15,443 nt of DNA, from NCBI GenBank assembly GCA_023428265.1, contig JAEYYW010000059.1:1-15443 (forward strand), written 5' to 3'. How positions within the stretch are numbered: position 1 is the first letter of the stretch; every line of letters begins with the position of its first letter. The translations under genes and the position numbers were made by a program. The notes below the pieces were generated by a model that saw nothing but the letters and a program-made list of their open reading frames with translations, had not been told where the DNA came from and did no database searches. Of this stretch, positions 1-8,294 are shown piece after piece. This stretch comes from Bacillota bacterium. GTDB lineage: Bacteria; Bacillota; Clostridia; Christensenellales; UMGS416.

Positions 1-33
1 CCACAGATACGCCGCAATAAGAAACATGTGACA

Positions 34-64
34 AAGCGCGAGCCGCAACCTGCGGCTCGCGCTT
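34..64. terminator. Strong GC-rich hairpin, terminator-like
   Basis: Perfect 14-bp inverted repeat: arms 34-47 and 51-64 with the 3-nt loop ACC. On the plus strand it is followed by GCTTGCTGCTTTCC, a poor T tract; on the minus strand by TGTCACATGTTTC. It sits ahead of splB and probably ends transcription from a gene left of the window. Its AAGCGCG...CGCGCTT arms recur in the hairpins at 5587-5616 and 8126-8139. Confidence 0.6.
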
Positions 65-90
65 GCTGCTTTCCATGAATAGCCAGGCAC

Positions 91-119
91 GCAAACGGAG
101 CGCCATGGCAATCATAAAT
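91..119 (+). promoter_or_regulatory. Weak sigma-G-like promoter candidate for splB
   Basis: GCAAA (91-95), a 17-nt spacer and CATAAAT (113-119) partly resemble the forespore sigma-G pattern (GHATR, 17-18 nt, CATNHTA). In Bacillus, splB is transcribed by sigma-G, which is why I looked. The match is imperfect in both boxes, and no sigma-A promoter is visible either. Confidence 0.2.
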
Positions 120-156
120 CCGCGGCATCGTTGGCAAACTACAGGCGGTGAGCAGA

Positions 157-1167
157 ATGGACCAATTTGTGCCCGACCGTGTGTTTTATGAGCTTCCCAT
201 CGTCAATTATCCGCTGGGTCAGGAACTGCTGGACCGTTACCGGGCCATGGGTGTATCCCTCACGCCCATCGAGTCGCACAACAAGATCCCGGAGCTCCGC
301 GCAAGGCCAGAGGGGGATTTCGGCGCGATGAAGCGCCATTTGGTGCTGGGCGTGCGCAAGTCGCTGACCCACCAGCCCAACCACAAAACCAGCGATTTCC
401 TTGTGCCGTGGACCAGCTCCGGCTGCTCGGCCATGTGCATGTATTGCTACCTGGTGTGCACCTATTTCACCAGTGCTTACCTGCGGGTGTTTGTGAACCG
501 CGAGGCAATGATGGAAAAGCTGCTCCGCACGGCGAAGAAAGCCGATCACGACCTGGTGTTTGAAATCGGCAGCAACAGCGACCTGGTGCTGGAAAACTCA
601 GTGACCGGCAATCTTGCCTGGACCATCGAGACGTTTGCGCCCTCACCCCGGGGCAGGCTCACACTGCCGACCAAATTTGACATGGTGGACGGGCTTCTGA
701 ACCTGCAGCACGGCGGGCGCACGACGGTGCGCATGAGCCTGAACCCCGAAGAAGTGATCCGCCATGTGGAGTTTGGCACATCCAGGCTGCCCGGCAGGCT
801 TGAGGCGATGCGGAAGTTCTATGAAGCCGGCTACCCCGTAGGCATCCTGGTGGCGCCGCTGATCCTGCTGGAAGGCTGGCAGGAACTCTATGACAGGCTT
901 TTCCGGCGGATGGCAGACGAACTGCCGCGGGCGCTCCTGGACGACGCGGTGTTTGAGCTGATCTATATGACCTATGGCTACGCGCACAAGCAGATCAACC
1001 CAAAGGCCTTTCCCAACGCGGCGGAACCATTTCGCGAGGGGCTGATGTCGCCCTGCGGCCGGGGCCGCTTCGGGTATAAAAAAGAAGTGAAAGAGGAGGC
1101 GTCACAGTTCTTCCGGGAAAGGCTGAACCACTACTTCCCGGCAAGCGAGATCGCCTATATCGTGTGA
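157..1167 (+). CDS. splB: Spore photoproduct lyase (radical SAM DNA repair)
   Basis: Radical SAM enzyme that reverses the thymine dimer (spore photoproduct) formed by UV in dormant spores, acting during germination. The 336 residues match the family's usual length of about 340. The cluster motif C90-x3-C94-x2-C97 is present, flanked by Y96 and Y98, which match the conserved tyrosine pair of Bacillus SPL. C-terminal family blocks (VAPLILLEGWQELYDRLF, GRGRFGY) are recognisable. By eye alignment, the residue matching the Bacillus hydrogen-donor cysteine (FEAACTSDP region) is serine 139 (FEIGSNSDL), while an extra cysteine, C101, lies four residues after C97. Start: ATG 157 is preceded by AGGCGGTGAG at 143-152, one mismatch from AGGAGGTGA; an in-frame GTG at 148 would lie inside that site. 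The gene shows that the host forms spores. The small zinc protein begins 75 nt downstream. Confidence 0.93.
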   Translation: MDQFVPDRVFYELPIVNYPLGQELLDRYRAMGVSLTPIESHNKIPELRARPEGDFGAMKRHLVLGVRKSLTHQPNHKTSDFLVPWTSSGCSAMCMYCYLVCTYFTSAYLRVFVNREAMMEKLLRTAKKADHDLVFEIGSNSDLVLENSVTGNLAWTIETFAPSPRGRLTLPTKFDMVDGLLNLQHGGRTTVRMSLNPEEVIRHVEFGTSRLPGRLEAMRKFYEAGYPVGILVAPLILLEGWQELYDRLFRRMADELPRALLDDAVFELIYMTYGYAHKQINPKAFPNAAEPFREGLMSPCGRGRFGYKKEVKEEASQFFRERLNHYFPASEIAYIV

Positions 1168-1242
1168 AAACAACGGGCCGGCCATGTATCAGGGAGCCTG
1201 CCATGGACACACTAAAATTATTATCTACAGGGAGTGACTCAT

Positions 1243-1404
1243 TTGGCAAGAGTGAACTGCTGCTCCTGCAACAAGCCCGGCGAGATCCGGGAAATGTCCA
1301 CCTGCCCGTCTTGCGGGCAGCCGCTTTGTTATGATTGCGAGCGCCGTTACGATGGGTATTGCGCCAACTGCCTCAATTCGGAAACGGATATGTCGATCCT
1401 TTAG
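1243..1404 (+). CDS. Small protein with four CxxC zinc knuckles (53 aa)
   Basis: Not a family I can name. It has 53 residues and nine cysteines, eight of them in four CxxC pairs: C6-C9, C21-C24 (CPSC), C29-C32 (CYDC) and C40-C43 (CANC). This predicts two zinc sites, as in small treble-clef or cross-brace folds. Start: TTG 1243 follows AGGGAGTGA at 1229-1237 by 5 nt; an in-frame GTG at 1234 lies inside that ribosome site. The regular cysteine spacing and the ribosome site argue for a real gene although it is short. It lies 75 nt after splB on the same strand and may share its transcript. Its stop TAG (1402-1404) overlaps the end of the convergent GNAT gene. A role as an adaptor or nucleic-acid binder is only a guess. 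Confidence 0.7.
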   Translation: MARVNCCSCNKPGEIREMSTCPSCGQPLCYDCERRYDGYCANCLNSETDMSIL

Positions 1405-2003
1405 GTGTGCGCCGGGTGCTCCAAAACATAATAATCAAGCTCCGCCGCACGGAAAGAAACCATTATCTGAAACCCAACCGCACGATAAAACGCCAGCGCC
1501 TCCGGTGTGTTGGTCTCCACAATGGTGGGCAGGCCCTCGCGGGCAGCCTGCTTGACACGGCCCTCCACCAGAGCCGAGGCCAAGCCCCGGCGGCGGAACT
1601 CCCGCCGCACACCCAGGCAGGACAGATACAGGAAACGGCCGGGCGCAATGGCGTCTCGCTCGCGGTCGATACGGTCGCTCACCCGTGACAGCTCCCGGTA
1701 ACCCTCTGCGGTGAGCCCCCGGCGGATGCCCAACCCGCCCATCAGCAGCCACTGCAGCGGCGGGCAGCCGATGCGCCAGGAGGGCAGCCAGAGCGCCACG
1801 CCCTCCATGGCCGGGGAAAGGGCCCAGGCCTCGCCGTTGCGGGCGGCCAGGCCGGTGGAAAACCGGAAAACCGGCAGCACCGATTGCAGCCGCGTGGCCG
1901 GGTCGGGGCTGATGCGGCAAACAAACGGGTCCTCAAAGAAGGCTTCGGCGAGGGCTCTCGCGGCGGCGTCCACCTGCTTTTTGTCGATGCGGTAAAGCTC
2001 CAT
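1401..2003 (-). CDS. GNAT family N-acetyltransferase
   Basis: 200-residue acetyltransferase that would move an acetyl group from acetyl-CoA to an unknown amine. The acetyl-CoA binding motif A is at about 127-148 (strand LYLSCLGV, then RREFRRRGLASALV with the R-x-x-G-L-A pyrophosphate loop at 137-142). Motif B follows at 165-178 (NTPEALAFYRAVGF). The N-terminal half (AEAFFEDPF...RFSTGLAARNGEAW) is the variable substrate region. Start: ATG 2003 gives a normal N-terminus; the open frame runs back to 2084, but that part crosses the hairpin at 2042-2073. A TATAAT box lies only 6 nt before the ATG, so the message may be leaderless. The 3' end overlaps the convergent zinc protein by 4 nt. Neighbours do not reveal the substrate. 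Confidence 0.85.
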   Translation of the reverse strand: MELYRIDKKQVDAAARALAEAFFEDPFVCRISPDPATRLQSVLPVFRFSTGLAARNGEAWALSPAMEGVALWLPSWRIGCPPLQWLLMGGLGIRRGLTAEGYRELSRVSDRIDRERDAIAPGRFLYLSCLGVRREFRRRGLASALVEGRVKQAAREGLPTIVETNTPEALAFYRAVGFQIMVSFRAAELDYYVLEHPAHT

Positions 2004-2009
2004 CTTTCC

Positions 2010-2015
2010 ATTATA
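2010..2015 (-). promoter_or_regulatory. Candidate -10 box for the GNAT gene
   Basis: A perfect TATAAT (minus strand) ends 6 nt before ATG 2003. No good -35 lies 16-18 nt upstream; the nearest candidate is CTGTAT at 17 nt or TTGCTG at 20 nt. If used, the transcript would begin at or next to the start codon. Confidence 0.35.
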
Positions 2016-2041
2016 GCAGAATGTAAAAGAGGATACAGCAA

Positions 2042-2073
2042 GGCCCTGTGGAAATCGCAATTTCCCCAGGGCC
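2042..2073 (-). terminator. Terminator hairpin after the liv operon
   Basis: Inverted repeat with arms GGCCCTG (2042-2048) and CAGGGCC (2067-2073), a T/C mismatch, then GGAAAT (2050-2055) and ATTTCC (2060-2065) around the loop CGCA. On the minus strand it is followed by TTGCTGTATCCTCTTTT, a diluted T tract. It lies 17 nt past the livF stop, so it most likely ends the liv transcript. Confidence 0.7.
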
Positions 2074-2090
2074 CCATCATGCAAGCTTGA

Positions 2091-2791
2091 TTATCCAAGA
2101 TAAGCCTTGCGGATCTCTTCGCTTTCCTTCAGCTCCGCGCTGGGGCCGCTGGCCACTATGCGGCCGGTCTCCAGCACATAGGCCCGGTGGGCGGTGTTCA
2201 GCGCCATGTGGGCGTTCTGCTCCACCAGCAGGATTGTGACGCCCTGCTGGTTGATCCAGCGGATGATCGAGAAGATTTCCTGCACCAACATCGGGGCCAG
2301 GCCCATGCTGGGCTCATCCATCAGCAGCAGCGTGGGCTCGCTCATCAGCGCGCGGCCAATGGCCAGCATCTGCTGCTCGCCGCCGGAGAGCGTGCCGGCC
2401 AGCTGGCGGCTGCGCTCCTTCAGGCGCGGGAAGCGAACCATCACATTGTCCAGATTGTCCTTCATCCTGGCGCGGGTGCGGGGCAAATAGGCGCCCATCT
2501 CCAGGTTTTCCTGCACGGTGAGGTTGGCAAACACGCGCCGGCCCTCCGGCACCTGCACCAGGCCCATGTCCACGCGCTTTTCCGCAGAAACCTTATCAAG
2601 GTGATTATCCAAAAACTCGATTTTGCCCGCCTGCGTGGCTATGATGCCCGACACACTGTGCAGCGTGGTGGTCTTGCCGGCGCCGTTGGCGCCGATCAAC
2701 GTCACGATCTCGCCTTTGTTCACCTCAAGGGAAAGGCCGTGCAGCGCCTCGATGTTGCCGTATGAAACCTTCAGACCTTCAATTTTCAGCA

Positions 2792-2792
<1 letters not shown>
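2091..2792 (-). CDS. livF: Branched-chain amino acid ABC importer, ATPase LivF
   Basis: One of two nucleotide-binding subunits that drive the Liv importer from the cytoplasmic face of the membrane. The 233 residues are the usual LivF length. Walker A GANGAGKTT is at 34-42, the LivF-type Q-loop region ends in VPEGRRVFANLTVQENL, the signature is LSGGEQQML, Walker B is LLLMDEPSMGLAP, and the switch histidine region reads LLVEQNAHMAL. The C-terminus (YLG) is typical. The start ATG shares one base with the livG stop (TGATG), so translation of the two ATPases is coupled. It is the last gene of the operon, with a hairpin just after it. The fold and place in the operon are clear; the exact substrate is not. 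Confidence 0.95.
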
Positions 2793-4628
<1,836 letters not shown>

Positions 4629-4641
4629 ACCGCCCACCCCC

Positions 4642-5565
4642 TCACACTTTCTCTCTCATGGGCTTGCCCATGATGCCGGACGGCTTGACAAACAGGATCA
4701 GGATCAGGATCGCAAACACGATGCCGTCTGACCACAGGGAGCTGATATAGCCCTTGGTGAAAGACTCCACCAGGCCGATCACAATGCTGCCGATCATCGC
4801 GCCGGGGATGCTGCCAATGCCACCCAAAACCGCCGCGATGAAGCACTTGAGGCCGGGCATCATGCCCATATAGGGGTTGATCTGTGGGAACGAGAAGGCA
4901 TACAGGATGCCAGCCACCGCCGCCAGCCCCGCGCCGATGGCAAACGTGACGCTGATGATGCGATCCACCGAGATGCCCATCAGCCGCGCGGCGCTCATGT
5001 CGTAGGACACGGCGCGCATCGCCTTGCCGGTGCGGGTGTGGTTCACGATGTAATTCAGGATCACCATCATCAGGATGGAAACCAGCAGCACCAGGATCTG
5101 GATGGGCGTGATGAAAATGCCGGTGGTGGCCTTCAGCCATTCGGACACCGACTGAAACAAGCCCAGCACCTGTTCGGACAGCTGCGGATACTGCTTGGGG
5201 TTAGGGCCGATGAAGGGCAGCATTTTGCTGCCGTTTTCAATGAGCATGGAGACGCCGATCGCCGTGATCAGGGCATTGAGCCTGGGGGCGTTGCGTAACG
5301 GCTTGTAACAGGTTTTCTCCATCAGCACACCAAACGCGGCGCAGCCGGCCATCGCCACGGCAAAGGCAAGCAGTGCAGCCCACAGGGAGACACCCAGCTG
5401 AATCATCACAAAGTAGCCCATATAGGCGCCCAACATCAAAATATCGCCATGGGCGAAGTTAATCAGCTTCACAATGCCGTATACCATTGTGTATCCCAGC
5501 GCGATCAACGCGTAGATACACCCCACCGTAATGCCGATCACAAGAAAGTTTACAAAGGATTCCAT
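4642..5565 (-). CDS. livH: Branched-chain amino acid ABC importer, permease LivH
   Basis: First permease of the importer, 307 residues, strongly hydrophobic throughout. The conserved N-terminal block GCIYALIALGYTMVYGI and KLINFAHGDI, the YKPLRNAPRLNALITAIGVS block and the C-terminal VLGGIGSIPGAMIGS and FVKPSGIMG stretches are all diagnostic of LivH. It pairs with LivM. ATG 5565 has GAGGTGA upstream with a 4-nt spacer. It is separated from livK by 91 nt that hold a 30-bp palindrome, an arrangement common where the binding protein is made in excess of the membrane parts. The urea-type paralogue UrtB is less likely because the operon has plain LivF/LivG ATPases and no urease genes nearby. Confidence 0.95.
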   Translation of the reverse strand: MESFVNFLVIGITVGCIYALIALGYTMVYGIVKLINFAHGDILMLGAYMGYFVMIQLGVSLWAALLAFAVAMAGCAAFGVLMEKTCYKPLRNAPRLNALITAIGVSMLIENGSKMLPFIGPNPKQYPQLSEQVLGLFQSVSEWLKATTGIFITPIQILVLLVSILMMVILNYIVNHTRTGKAMRAVSYDMSAARLMGISVDRIISVTFAIGAGLAAVAGILYAFSFPQINPYMGMMPGLKCFIAAVLGGIGSIPGAMIGSIVIGLVESFTKGYISSLWSDGIVFAILILILFVKPSGIMGKPMREKV

Positions 5566-5586
5566 GCTCTCACCTCATCGAACAAT

Positions 5587-5616
5587 GGAAGCGCGAAACC
5601 CGGGTTTCGCGCTTCC
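5587..5616 (-). repeat. Perfect 30-bp palindrome between livK and livH
   Basis: Arms GGAAGCGCGAAACCC (5587-5601) and GGGTTTCGCGCTTCC (5602-5616) are exact reverse complements. As RNA it folds into a very stable hairpin 40 nt after the livK stop and 21 nt before the livH start. On the minus strand it is followed by ATTGTTCGATGAGG, with no real T tract, so it looks more like an mRNA-stabilising or partial-termination element than a full terminator. Confidence 0.8.
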
Positions 5617-5656
5617 GACTGGTAACAATGGTAAGGGTCTGCCGCACCGCCGCAAA

Positions 5657-6811
5657 TCAGGGCGCCACGGTGCCGATATACTTCTCCTTGAGCTTGCCGT
5701 CTTCGCCCTTGACCACTTCGATGATCACGGCGGACTTCACGGGGTTGCGGTTTTCATCAAACTTGATGTGGCCGGTCAGATAGTCGCCTTCCACCTTGGC
5801 CATGGCGTCACGGACCTTCTGATGATCCATGGAACCGGCGGCTTTGATGGCCTGGGCCACGATGTGCATCGCGTCATAACCCAGAACGGCCAGCGCGTTG
5901 GGGCGCTCTTTATAGGCATCCATATACTTGGTCACGAACTCGGCACCCTTGGGATCGGTGGTGTCGGCGGTGAAGTGGTTCAGGTAGTAGGAACCCACAA
6001 CCTCTTCGCCGGCGTTGTTCACGATTTCATCCCAGCCGTCGCCGCCCATCATCACCACATCGGCCATGCCCAGTGTGCGCACCTGCTTGGCGATCAGAGA
6101 AACGGTGGAGTAATAGTCGGGCAGGAACAGCAGCTCGGGGGTGCTGCCCTTGATCTTGGTGAGCTGGGCGGAGAAATCCGTGTCGCCCTTGGTATAGGCT
6201 TCCTTGTTGGTGACCGTGCCGCCGGCGGCGGTGAAGGCAGCCTCAAAAGCGTCGGCCAGGCCCTTGGAATAATCATTGGCGTTGTCATACATGATGGCGG
6301 CGGTCTTCTTGCCCAGATCCTTGAAGGCATAGTTGGCGCAGCCGGTGCCCTGGAAGGGATCGAGGTAGCAGGTGCGGAAGATGAAATCTCCGGCCTGGGT
6401 GACCTTCAGGTTGGTGGAGGACGTGGAAATCATCGGGATCTTGTCTGCCTGGGCCAGGGGGGCCACAGCCAGAGAGCAGTCGGAGGTCAGGCAGCCGATG
6501 ATGATGTCAACCTTGTTCTGGCTGGTGAGCTTTTTGTATGCCAGCACAGACTTGTCAGACTTGCCTTCATCGTCTTCATAAAGAAACTCGATCTGCTTGC
6601 CGTTGATGCCGCCGGCTTTGTTGATCTCATCCACGGCGATCTTGATGGCATTGACTGTGCCCACGCCATACAGCGAAACCGGGCCGGTCATCGGCATAAT
6701 GGCGCCGATCTTGATGGTTTTGCTTTCAGCTTTGCATCCGCCAAACACAAGACCCATCGAAACAACCAGCAATACGGCCAGCACGACGGTGAGAACGCGT
6801 GACTTCTTCAT
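5657..6811 (-). CDS. livK: Branched-chain amino acid binding lipoprotein (LivK type)
   Basis: Extracytoplasmic substrate-binding protein of the Liv importer, 384 residues from ATG 6811. The N-terminus is a lipoprotein signal: MKKSR, a hydrophobic stretch, then FGGC with the lipid-anchored cysteine at 26 (the -3 residue is F, a mild departure from the lipobox). The mature part is a type I periplasmic-binding fold: IKIGAIMPMTGP, AVDEINKAGGINGKQIEF, the S-S-T ligand loop in PMISTSSTNL, and AALKAAGS-like IKAAGSMDHQKVRDAM. Ribosome site AAGGAG lies 10 nt before the ATG, plus a closer GGAG. The frame is open to 6904, but the extension runs through the leader stem. Amino acid specificity cannot be read from sequence alone; the LivK call rests on the operon. 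Confidence 0.92.
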   Translation of the reverse strand: MKKSRVLTVVLAVLLVVSMGLVFGGCKAESKTIKIGAIMPMTGPVSLYGVGTVNAIKIAVDEINKAGGINGKQIEFLYEDDEGKSDKSVLAYKKLTSQNKVDIIIGCLTSDCSLAVAPLAQADKIPMISTSSTNLKVTQAGDFIFRTCYLDPFQGTGCANYAFKDLGKKTAAIMYDNANDYSKGLADAFEAAFTAAGGTVTNKEAYTKGDTDFSAQLTKIKGSTPELLFLPDYYSTVSLIAKQVRTLGMADVVMMGGDGWDEIVNNAGEEVVGSYYLNHFTADTTDPKGAEFVTKYMDAYKERPNALAVLGYDAMHIVAQAIKAAGSMDHQKVRDAMAKVEGDYLTGHIKFDENRNPVKSAVIIEVVKGEDGKLKEKYIGTVAP

Positions 6812-6837
6812 TTCTCCATCTCTCCTTATATACACTT

Positions 6838-6885
6838 TTGGTGAAGTAACAGCATGCCCCGTGTGAACCGCCATTGCTTCACCAA
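6838..6885 (-). promoter_or_regulatory. Stem-loop in the liv operon leader
   Basis: Arms 6838-6849 and 6874-6885 pair over 12 bp with one mismatch (TTGGTGAAG / CTTCACCAA at the base), enclosing a 24-nt loop. If transcription starts near 6888, this stem forms at the very 5' end of the liv mRNA. No T tract follows, so it is not a terminator. It may stabilise the message or be a protein or ligand site. Confidence 0.5.
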
Positions 6886-6886
6886 T

Positions 6887-6903
6887 TGCTAATAAAATTA
6901 GCA
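6887..6903 (-). promoter_or_regulatory. Palindromic operator candidate at the liv promoter
   Basis: TGCTAAT-AAA-ATTAGCA, a perfect 7-bp inverted repeat, overlaps the putative -10 (6895-6900) and start site of the liv operon. A second exact palindrome, AGCATATGCT (6900-6909), overlaps its right arm. The position fits a repressor site; the regulator is not in the window. Confidence 0.45.
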
Positions 6904-6923
6904 TATGCTCATAACAATGTCAA
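6895..6923 (-). promoter_or_regulatory. Candidate sigma-A promoter of the liv operon
   Basis: Minus strand TTGACA (6923-6918, perfect -35), then TAATTT (6900-6895) at 17 nt, or GCTAAT at 15 nt as an alternative -10. The start site would be near 6888, giving a leader of about 75 nt before livK. The -35 is convincing and the -10 is weak, which fits a controlled promoter. Confidence 0.5.
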
Positions 6924-7134
6924 GAACAAACCATGAACAAAATGAAAGTTTTTTATTTCTCACAATCAAAATATAGCATTCAAGTAGTTAACATAACGAC
7001 AAATCTGTGATTTCCCGCAAATTTGATTGCGTCAAATTGCAAATTTATGTTTATGCGCCGTTTTTATATTTATGCATTGTTCTTTCCGTATTTGCAAAAG
7101 AAATCTATTGCTTATACCAGATATGGTGTTCCAC
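6924..7134. other. AT-rich divergent intergenic region
   Basis: About 210 nt clearly richer in A+T than the genes around it, between the divergent liv and methyltransferase promoters. It holds a direct repeat GCAAATTT at 7017-7024 and 7039-7046 (22-nt period, about two helical turns). I see no gene with a ribosome site and coding character here. Confidence 0.5.
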
Positions 7135-7163
7135 TTGAATCATAAAGGGAGCTGCATTATAAT
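7135..7163 (+). promoter_or_regulatory. Sigma-A promoter of the methyltransferase gene
   Basis: TTGAAT (7135-7140), a 17-nt spacer and a perfect TATAAT (7158-7163). The start site would be near 7170, giving a leader of about 50 nt before ATG 7221. This also argues against the in-frame ATG at 7173 as the start. Confidence 0.75.
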
Positions 7164-7220
7164 CACTGCATCATGGGAATGCGCGCTGCCACGGTTTTGC
7201 GGCGTGGAAAGAGGTCTGAA

Positions 7221-8117
7221 ATGGCAAGGCGGCGGATTGCGGACGCGGTGAAAGCCGGCAAGATACTGGTGAGCGACGGCGCGTGGGGCACCTATCTCAT
7301 ACGGATGGGCCTGCAGCCGGGCCAGTGCCCGGAGCTTTGGAACGCGGAGCGGTTTGATGATGTGAAGAGCATCGCGCAGAGCTATATCGCCGCCGGCGCC
7401 GACATGGTGGAGACCAACACCTTCGGCGGCTCAAGCCTGAAGCTTGCGCATTACGGGCTGGCCGGCCGGGCTGCGGAACTGAACGAAGCGGCCGCAAGGG
7501 CCTCTCGCACTGCGGCAGGGGAAGACCGCTGGGTGATCGGCAGCGTGGGCCCCACGGGCAAGCTGCTGCTGATGGAGGAAGTGACCGAACAGGAGCTTTA
7601 CGACTGTTTCAAAGAGCAGGCAGTGGCGCTGGAAAAGGGTGGCGCCGACGCCGTGTGCATCGAGACGATGAGCGACCGGGAGGAAGCCTGCATCGCCATC
7701 CGGGCAGCCAAAGAGAATACAAATTTAGAGGTGCTGGCCACCTTCACCTTTGAGAGGACGGTGCGCGGCGATTACCGCACGATGATGGGCCTGGCCCCGG
7801 TGCCGGCGGCAGAGGCCGCGCTTGAAGCCGGTGCCGACGTGATCGGCGCCAACTGCGGCAACGGGTTTGAGCGCATGATTGAAATCGTGGGCGAGCTTCG
7901 CGCGGCGCTGCCGGGTGTGCCGATCCTGGTGCAGGCCAACGCCGGCCTGCCGGTGACCGTGGGTGGCACCACCACCTTCCCCGAGACGCCGGAAATGATG
8001 GCCGCACGCGTGGGCGAGCTGGTCGAAGCCGGCGCCAACATCATCGGCGGCTGCTGCGGCACCACGCCGGAGCACATCCGCGCGATCAAGGCGGCGGTAG
8101 AGGCCTATCGATCTTGA
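7221..8117 (+). CDS. Homocysteine S-methyltransferase domain protein
   Basis: Zinc thiol-methyltransferase barrel of 298 residues, the same fold as the first domain of MetH and as BHMT/MmuM. The three zinc ligands are visible: C212 in GANCGNG and C278-C279 in [12 protein letters not shown]; their spacing (66) matches the MetH domain. Other family marks are SDGAWGTYL at 18-25, ETNTFGG at 64-70 and [10 protein letters not shown] at 108-116. It would methylate homocysteine to methionine, but the methyl donor is not obvious: no cobalamin, folate or activation domain is attached and no corrinoid partner is in the window. Start: ATG 7221 has GAGGT 5-9 nt upstream; ATG 7173 would be almost leaderless. 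It has its own promoter and stands alone on the plus strand. Confidence 0.9.
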   Translation: MARRRIADAVKAGKILVSDGAWGTYLIRMGLQPGQCPELWNAERFDDVKSIAQSYIAAGADMVETNTFGGSSLKLAHYGLAGRAAELNEAAARASRTAAGEDRWVIGSVGPTGKLLLMEEVTEQELYDCFKEQAVALEKGGADAVCIETMSDREEACIAIRAAKENTNLEVLATFTFERTVRGDYRTMMGLAPVPAAEAALEAGADVIGANCGNGFERMIEIVGELRAALPGVPILVQANAGLPVTVGGTTTFPETPEMMAARVGELVEAGANIIGGCCGTTPEHIRAIKAAVEAYRS

Positions 8118-8125
8118 GAAACCGG

Positions 8126-8139
8126 GGAAGCGCGCTTCC
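8126..8139 (+). terminator. Small palindrome after the methyltransferase gene
   Basis: GGAAGCGCGCTTCC is a perfect 14-bp palindrome 9 nt after the stop codon, able to fold as a 5-bp stem with a CGCG loop, followed by ATTCATTTACTG. It is a weak terminator at best. Its arms are identical to the outer arms of the 5587-5616 palindrome. Confidence 0.35.
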
Positions 8140-8217
8140 ATTCATTTACTGCAGATCAAGTGCAAAATGAGCGGACAAAACACAAACAGCCTGAAGGGCG
8201 GGCAACCTAACAAAAAG

Positions 8218-8242
8218 GGCTGTGTCGTGGAAACCGACAGCC
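8218..8242 (-). terminator. Intrinsic terminator of the DUF1538/P-II operon
   Basis: On the minus strand GGCTGTCG (8242-8235) pairs with CGACACAGCC (8227-8218) with a 2-nt bulge, and is followed at once by CTTTTTGTT. The T tract makes this the better of the two terminator candidates downstream of the P-II-like gene. Confidence 0.6.
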
Positions 8243-8264
8243 ATGATGGAAATGGGAACGAAAC

Positions 8265-8288
8265 GGGGGCAGGAAAAATCCTGCCCCC
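8265..8288 (-). terminator. Strong hairpin after the P-II-like gene
   Basis: GGGGGCAGGA (8265-8274), loop AAAA, TCCTGCCCCC (8279-8288): a perfect 10-bp stem 6 nt past the stop. On the minus strand it is followed by GTTTCGTTCCC, on the plus strand by GATTTATTACTT, so it may act in both directions. With 8218-8242 it forms a double terminator. Confidence 0.65.
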
Positions 8289-8294
8289 GATTTA

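Noticed and set aside
5531..6802. Long plus-strand open frame antisense to livK
   Set aside because: Mirrors the livK coding frame; low-complexity Gly/His/Val translation without motif or start signal.
6838..6903. Liv leader as a T-box or known riboswitch
   Set aside because: No T-box core, no specifier loop, no terminator/antiterminator pair and no other riboswitch core that I recognise; the leader is only about 75 nt.
7023..7051. TTGATT-17-TATGTT as a plus-strand promoter
   Set aside because: The TTGAAT-17-TATAAT pair at 7135-7163 is a better match and better placed for the methyltransferase gene.
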